Positions 7,115 through 9,411 of a stretch of DNA of 9,411 nucleotides are shown here, piece by piece. Every line of letters starts with the position of its first letter. Within the stretch, counting starts at the first letter, position 1. This DNA comes from JAGORL01 sp964372415 (GTDB lineage Bacteria > Patescibacteriota > Patescibacteriia > UBA9934), in contig CAYJQH010000018.1 in the NCBI GenBank assembly GCA_964372415.1, positions 1-9,411 on the forward strand. The letters run 5' to 3'. The notes under the pieces are model-generated. The model ran no database searches. It saw nothing but the letters and a program-made list of their open reading frames with translations, and had not been told where the DNA came from. The position numbers and the translations under genes were made by a program.

Positions 7115-7475
7115 AATGAAATTGCGATTTAAGTCGCTTGAAAATATCGGCTGGAGAATGGTGTAACCCGAGCACGATATCAAGAATATTCGCCTGCGTT
7201 AGGTGGGCCAGTCGTTCGGCCGTTAGAGACCTGGCAGCATGGGCAATGACGTGTGTTTTAGCAAGCGATGGTAAAGAGCGAAGACGATCCATGAACTCCC
7301 CGGGGTTGTTTATAGCCTCGTGTTCGAGCATGAAAAACTTGGGTCGCATGGTCACGGCCTTACGTTCGGCATCAAGCAATGATTGCGCTACTTCAACTTC
7401 AAAGCCTTCGCGCTCACCGCGTTTTTGGTAAATGTCACACAGCACTGGATCGGTGAGCAATAACAACATTTTCAT
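7107..7475 (-). CDS. Degenerate CheY-like receiver (pseudo-receiver)
   Basis: 122 residues, the size of a lone receiver domain, with alternating strand/helix pattern: MKMLLLLTDP, then GFEVEVA (24-30), PKFFML (45-50), THVIAHA (73-79) and a final helix after HHSPADIFKRL. Compared with response regulators, the acidic pair is T8-D9, the phosphoacceptor Asp is E51, the switch Ser/Thr in the fourth strand is Ala, and the conserved Lys-containing LIKxHFTP stretch reads VLGLHHSP with no Lys. Phosphotransfer is therefore unlikely; Glu at the acceptor site may mimic a constantly active state. It overlaps pilM by 4 nt (ATGA) and the pseudopilin gene by 8 nt, so it is translationally coupled to pilus proteins and probably acts as a protein-interaction module. 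No output domain and no histidine kinase are present. Confidence 0.75.
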   Translation of the reverse strand: MKMLLLLTDPVLCDIYQKRGEREGFEVEVAQSLLDAERKAVTMRPKFFMLEHEAINNPGEFMDRLRSLPSLAKTHVIAHAARSLTAERLAHLTQANILDIVLGLHHSPADIFKRLKSQFHYE

Positions 7476-8665
7476 ACCTTGTTTATCTCCTTACCACGCA
7501 TGGCGAGCCCTACGGCAACAGCGAGCCGCGGACCTACTTCGTCAAGAATCAAACGCTCTTCTAGTAAAGTAGCTACTCTAGCCCACGGATCGCCCAAATA
7601 AACGTTAACATTTAAAGCCGCAGTGAGATACGGCACAATACCAGGAACATGGGAGGATCCGCCAGTAATTATAACCTTCTCAACTGAACTGTGTTCGTGA
7701 AACTCCTGATCAGCATAAAGCTGCAAGGCGTAGGAAATTTCATGAAGAATTGGTTTTAAGGCTGCTTCAAGTGGAGCTGGCAGAGTAGTCTCTTCCTTGT
7801 ATGACAAATCACGTTTCATGGCCTCGGCTTCGGCAAAACTTACTCCCATGCTTTGCGCCAGCACTTGGGTAATAGCCGATCCCCCCGACTTTATGCCGCG
7901 AGTTAAGTACGGCACGCCGTGTTGAACAATAACTAAATTGGTCCGCTCCGCGCCCATATCAACAATCATGATGCGCGATGGATCTTTGCCAACAAGGGCG
8001 CGTACCAAAGCTAAAATTTCTGTTTCAAGTGAAATTAACTCAAGTTTGGCTTGCGAAAAAATATCCAAGTACTTGGCAACAAGTTCTTTTGGTGCCCCAG
8101 TAATAAGGACACGGATGTATTTTTTCTCTTTTTCAGAACGGGTGTCATGAGTCGTTTCTCGTGAATTGTCTGCCTCTTTGACGTCTTGGACCTCTTGAAC
8201 TTTTTTGAAATCTGTTTTTTGGCTTTTCGAATCTTGCAGTTTCTTAGGCAACAAATCTTTATCCAAAATATTTGAATCCAGAATCATTTCCTCAAGTGGC
8301 AGGGGCAGAAATTTTCTGGCTTGATTTTCAATAATTGCTTTCAGATCTTCGTCGGGATCTTTGGGAATCGGTAGTGACAGCATGGAGTGGAAAACCTTGG
8401 AGCTCGGCAAGGAGGCGATGGCCTTGGTTGACCTTGTTTCAGTTTTAGCGAGCACGTCACGCAAGAGTTTAGCCGTTTTAGCTGGCTCATCAAGGAGATG
8501 CTTGCCGTTTTCTTTGCTCGTGGCTTCCGAATAACCCCAGCGACGCAAACTCAACCTAGAGCGCTCCGTGGCGAGTTCAACCATCTTAATTCCTGAGGTG
8601 CCAATATCTACCCCCAAGAATCCCTCGATTTTTTCATTCTTTTTCTTCCGACCGAAAAGACCCAT
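7472..8665 (-). CDS. pilM: Type IV pilus assembly protein PilM
   Basis: 397 residues, actin-like ATPase fold of the PilM/FtsA group. It is a cytoplasmic protein that binds the N-terminus of PilN and links the pilus machine to the inner membrane. Nucleotide-site blocks: phosphate 1 FLGVDIGTSGIKMVEL (16-31), phosphate 2 IMIVDMGAERTNLVIV (232-247) and adenosine VIITGGSSHVPGI (331-343). Residues about 143-183 are an extra hydrophilic stretch rich in Lys, Glu, Asp, Ser and Gln that I do not expect in PilM; it looks like a disordered insert near the 1C/SHS2 region. This is the first gene of the pilus group. pilN, pilO and the motor ATPases are not in the window. The stop TGA overlaps the next ATG. 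Confidence 0.94.
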   Translation of the reverse strand: MGLFGRKKKNEKIEGFLGVDIGTSGIKMVELATERSRLSLRRWGYSEATSKENGKHLLDEPAKTAKLLRDVLAKTETRSTKAIASLPSSKVFHSMLSLPIPKDPDEDLKAIIENQARKFLPLPLEEMILDSNILDKDLLPKKLQDSKSQKTDFKKVQEVQDVKEADNSRETTHDTRSEKEKKYIRVLITGAPKELVAKYLDIFSQAKLELISLETEILALVRALVGKDPSRIMIVDMGAERTNLVIVQHGVPYLTRGIKSGGSAITQVLAQSMGVSFAEAEAMKRDLSYKEETTLPAPLEAALKPILHEISYALQLYADQEFHEHSSVEKVIITGGSSHVPGIVPYLTAALNVNVYLGDPWARVATLLEERLILDEVGPRLAVAVGLAMRGKEINKV

Positions 8666-8676
8666 AATCGTTTTGC

Positions 8677-8682
8677 ATTATA
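8677..8682 (-). promoter_or_regulatory. Extended -10 promoter of the pilM operon
   Basis: On the minus strand TGTTATAAT carries a perfect TATAAT with an upstream TG (extended -10). The -35 region is poor (ACTAAT at 17-nt spacing). The predicted start of transcription falls only about 5 nt before the pilM ATG at 8665, so the mRNA would be leaderless or nearly so, and no Shine-Dalgarno is visible. A TTAGCC hexamer (8693-8698) lies between the -10 and -35 regions. Confidence 0.6.
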
Positions 8683-8735
8683 ACATCGAAATTTAGCCGA
8701 TTAGTCTTGTTCGTCATGCGAGCCTCCACTCACCT

Positions 8736-8836
8736 ATTCGTCATTGCGAGCCCCGAACGAATGTGAGGGGCGAAGCAATCTATAAACCAGAGATTGCTTC
8801 GGTCGGAACGAGGGCAACTCCCTCGCAATGACGAAT
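8736..8836. repeat. Palindromic interspersed repeat, copy 2 (MITE/REP-like)
   Basis: The ends are a perfect 15-bp inverted repeat: ATTCGTCATTGCGAG (8736-8750) and CTCGCAATGACGAAT (8822-8836). Nested inside are a 10-bp hairpin GAAGCAATCT/AGATTGCTTC (8772-8781, 8791-8800) and a 6-bp hairpin CGAGGG/CCCTCG (8809-8825). Together they give a branched, cloverleaf-like fold. It matches the copy at 1702-1782 in both ends and core. A degraded fragment of the left end, TCGTCATGCGAGCC, also lies at 8711-8724. No ORF is inside, so mobility would need a transposase supplied elsewhere. Confidence 0.85.
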
Positions 8837-8875
8837 TTATTGCTCTTCCCTCACAGTAACAGATCCCGATATGTA

Positions 8876-8930
8876 AATTTGGCTAACCAGAAAAAGCATG
8901 GGCTAATTCTAGGCCAAAATTAGCCAAATT
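8876..8930. promoter_or_regulatory. Operator-like inverted repeats upstream of the rightward promoter
   Basis: AATTTGGCTAA (8876-8886) and TTAGCCAAATT (8920-8930) form a perfect 11-bp inverted repeat. A second pair, GGCTAATT (8901-8908) and AATTAGCC (8918-8925), is nested and shares the right arm. The right arm ends 2 nt before the -35 box. The placement suits binding of a dimeric regulator, or formation of a cruciform; no regulator gene is visible. Confidence 0.55.
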
Positions 8931-8932
8931 GC

Positions 8933-8961
8933 TTGACAAAACCCTAAATTTTTGCTATAGT
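8933..8961 (+). promoter_or_regulatory. Strong sigma-70-type promoter for the rightward module
   Basis: TTGACA (8933-8938), a 17-nt spacer, then TATAGT (8956-8961), preceded by TGC (extended -10). The -35 is perfect and the -10 matches five of six positions. Transcription should begin near 8967-8970 and run to the right, away from pilM. Confidence 0.85.
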
Positions 8962-8984
8962 TGATTATTACGATGGAGGTAATA

Positions 8985-9017
8985 TTGGACGCTTTTGGCC
9001 TCTTTTCGTATGGCTAG
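8985..9017 (+). CDS. Possible leader mini-ORF (10-14 codons)
   Basis: GGAGGT (8975-8980) is followed by a TTG at 8985 that opens a ten-codon frame ending LDAFGLFSYG with TAG at 9015-9017. The same frame also begins at an ATG at 8973 (MEVILDAFGLFSYG), but that ATG would be only a few nucleotides from the 5' end. The frame covers both arms of the terminator-like hairpin except the last 7 nt. It is too short to judge by coding statistics; it is listed because of its ribosome binding site and its position inside the leader hairpin. Confidence 0.22.
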   Translation: MDAFGLFSYG

Positions 9018-9029
9018 AAGCGTCTTTTA
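8988..9029 (+). terminator. Leader terminator or attenuator hairpin
   Basis: GACGCTTTTGGCC (8988-9000) pairs with GGCTAGAAGCGTC (9012-9024) along all 13 positions, two of them G-U, with an 11-nt loop, and is followed by TTTTATT. This is intrinsic-terminator architecture only about 20 nt after the predicted transcription start and before the next gene. It should either attenuate transcription of the downstream genes or end a small RNA of about 60 nt. Confidence 0.7.
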
Positions 9030-9045
9030 TTGTGCCTCAATCAAT

Positions 9046-9075
9046 GGCCATCTCGACTGAAATTCGAGATTAGCC
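9046..9075 (+). promoter_or_regulatory. Hairpin just upstream of the small-ORF ribosome binding site
   Basis: ATCTCGA (9050-9056) pairs with TCGAGAT (9064-9070) around a 7-nt loop, and GGC (9046-9048) can pair with GCC (9073-9075) across a small internal loop. The stem ends 6 nt before the Shine-Dalgarno GGAGG (9082-9086), which it leaves open. It may stabilise the 5' end of a transcript that passes the attenuator, or be an alternative fold of the leader. Confidence 0.4.
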
Positions 9076-9090
9076 GATGATGGAGGTGTA

Positions 9091-9261
9091 ATGGAAACGT
9101 TCGTTCTCGAAGGGCTCACCTGGGCCCTCCTCCTTGGTGCCAGCGTCTACGCCGGCACCATCTCGTTCGGGAGCCTCGCCGAGGCCGCCCTGATCCTGGC
9201 CCGCAAGCGGCGGGCCCGCCAGACCGGTCGGCGGCGCCTGGCCGCCGCCTGCGCGCGCTAA
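9091..9261 (+). CDS. Small GC-rich membrane protein with Arg-rich tail, unknown
   Basis: 56 residues, family not recognised. It starts at ATG 9091 after GGAGGT (9082-9087, 4 nt from GGAGG to ATG). The N-terminus METFVLEGLT is followed by a hydrophobic stretch (about 11-37) rich in Ala, Gly, Ser and Leu, long enough for one membrane helix. A tail (38-56) then has nine Arg/Lys among 19 residues, including RKRRAR and RRR. By the positive-inside rule the C-terminus should be cytoplasmic. Of 56 sense codons, 50 end in G or C, far more than in the other genes here. The strong promoter and ribosome binding site argue that it is expressed. It could be a holin-like, toxin-like or small regulatory membrane protein; none of these is shown. 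The codon bias suggests either foreign origin or special selection. Confidence 0.6.
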   Translation: METFVLEGLTWALLLGASVYAGTISFGSLAEAALILARKRRARQTGRRRLAAACAR

Positions 9262-9279
9262 CCAGCACGCCGGCCCGTT

Positions 9280-9314
9280 CCTCCGTAGCGAAGCGCAAGC
9301 TTCTGCTACGGAGG
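9280..9314 (+). ncRNA. Structured RNA hairpin 1 after the small ORF
   Basis: CCTCCGTAGC (9280-9289) pairs perfectly with GCTACGGAGG (9305-9314). The stem continues with GAAGC/GCTTC closed by a GCAA tetraloop (9295-9298) and a single bulged T (9304). The result is 15 base pairs with a GNRA loop, typical of functional RNA. No U-run follows, so a simple intrinsic terminator is unlikely. Confidence 0.7.
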
Positions 9315-9362
9315 TCCCTCTGCCCCCATCAGCCACCTCCAGGTTGGTGGGAGCAGAGGGAC
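9314..9362 (+). ncRNA. Structured RNA hairpin 2, next to hairpin 1
   Basis: GTCCCTCTGC (9314-9323) pairs with GCAGAGGGAC (9353-9362), 10 bp, and an inner stem CCACC (9333-9337) pairs with GGTGG (9346-9350). It starts where hairpin 1 ends, so the two would stack end to end. ACTAGAACATT follows, without a U-run. Confidence 0.65.
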
Positions 9363-9381
9363 TAGAACATTCAACAAACCC

Positions 9382-9407
9382 AGGCCGAGAGGCCTACTGG
9401 AGGAGAG
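9382..9407 (+). promoter_or_regulatory. GAGA-loop hairpin and ribosome binding site of the next gene
   Basis: AGGCC (9382-9386) and GGCCT (9391-9395) close a GAGA tetraloop. Immediately after is GGAGGAG (9399-9405), placed 4 nt (from GGAGG) before an ATG at 9408, the same spacing as for the gene at 9091. This points to a second gene under the same initiation rules. Confidence 0.6.
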
Positions 9408-9411
9408 ATGC
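9408..9411 (+). CDS. Start of a further gene, cut by the window edge
   Basis: Only ATG and one base are inside the window. The call rests on the excellent Shine-Dalgarno before it and on the preceding structured spacer. Nothing can be said about the product. Confidence 0.45.

Noticed and set aside
7115..7183. Upstream start giving the pilin-like protein 23 more residues
   Set aside because: The extension is coded within the preceding gene, contains no prepilin leader with Gly-Phe, and the ATG at 7114 has the coupling overlap expected in this operon.
8736..8836. The cloverleaf-like fold as a tRNA gene
   Set aside because: No T-arm TTCRA sequence, no anticodon arm of correct size and no acceptor-stem pattern; the two copies share repeat-type ends.
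8690..9080. TTAGCC copies as a CRISPR array
   Set aside because: The repeated unit is only six to eleven bases, in both orientations and at irregular spacing, with no cas genes.
9070..9336. 88-codon and 60-codon minus-strand ORFs opposite the small GC-rich gene
   Set aside because: Long frames on both strands are expected in GC-rich DNA. These cross the two hairpins, have biased Gly/Ala/Pro composition and lack a promoter, while the plus-strand ORF has a promoter and ribosome binding site.

Overview
The window looks like a chromosomal piece of a Candidate Phyla Radiation bacterium, most probably Parcubacteria/Patescibacteria. This is inferred from the style of the proteins: a LigA with the DSLKHEL N-terminal variant, short tightly packed genes, type IV pilus genes, a GatCA pair, and several palindromic intergenic repeats. 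TGA is used as a stop (end of pilM) and nothing suggests a recoded genetic code.

Nine genes on the minus strand fill about 170-8665. Transcribed first is a type IV pilus group: pilM, a CheY-fold protein that has lost its phosphorylation residues, a pseudopilin-like protein and a prepilin peptidase. They are joined by 4-8 nt overlaps or 2 nt gaps. After a gap of 136 nt come ligA (NAD-dependent DNA ligase), then gatC and gatA (tRNA-dependent amidotransferase subunits; gatB is not here), then lgt (prolipoprotein diacylglyceryl transferase) and a membrane-anchored DsbA-like thiol oxidoreductase. A perfect bidirectional terminator palindrome at 132-161 closes the series. The last genes serve the cell envelope: pilus assembly, lipoprotein modification and disulfide formation.

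The short gaps carry structure. A palindromic repeat family occurs twice (1702-1782 between gatA and lgt; 8736-8836 upstream of pilM). An unrelated long inverted repeat separates ligA from gatC.

The right end (about 8840-9411, plus strand) is different and is the part most worth attention. A near-consensus promoter (TTGACA-17-TATAGT) sits behind an inverted repeat built from TTAGCC/GGCTAA. It drives a short leader that contains a 13-bp terminator-like hairpin overlapping a possible 10-14 codon mini-ORF. Next comes a strongly GC-rich 56-codon gene for a small membrane protein with an arginine-rich tail. A 146-nt gap follows with two long perfect hairpins and a small GAGA-loop hairpin. A strong ribosome binding site and an ATG then stand exactly at the window edge. 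The module diverges from the pilM operon and shares the TTAGCC hexamer with the pilM promoter. I do not recognise it; it may be an undescribed small-protein/structured-RNA operon, and the window cuts it off.
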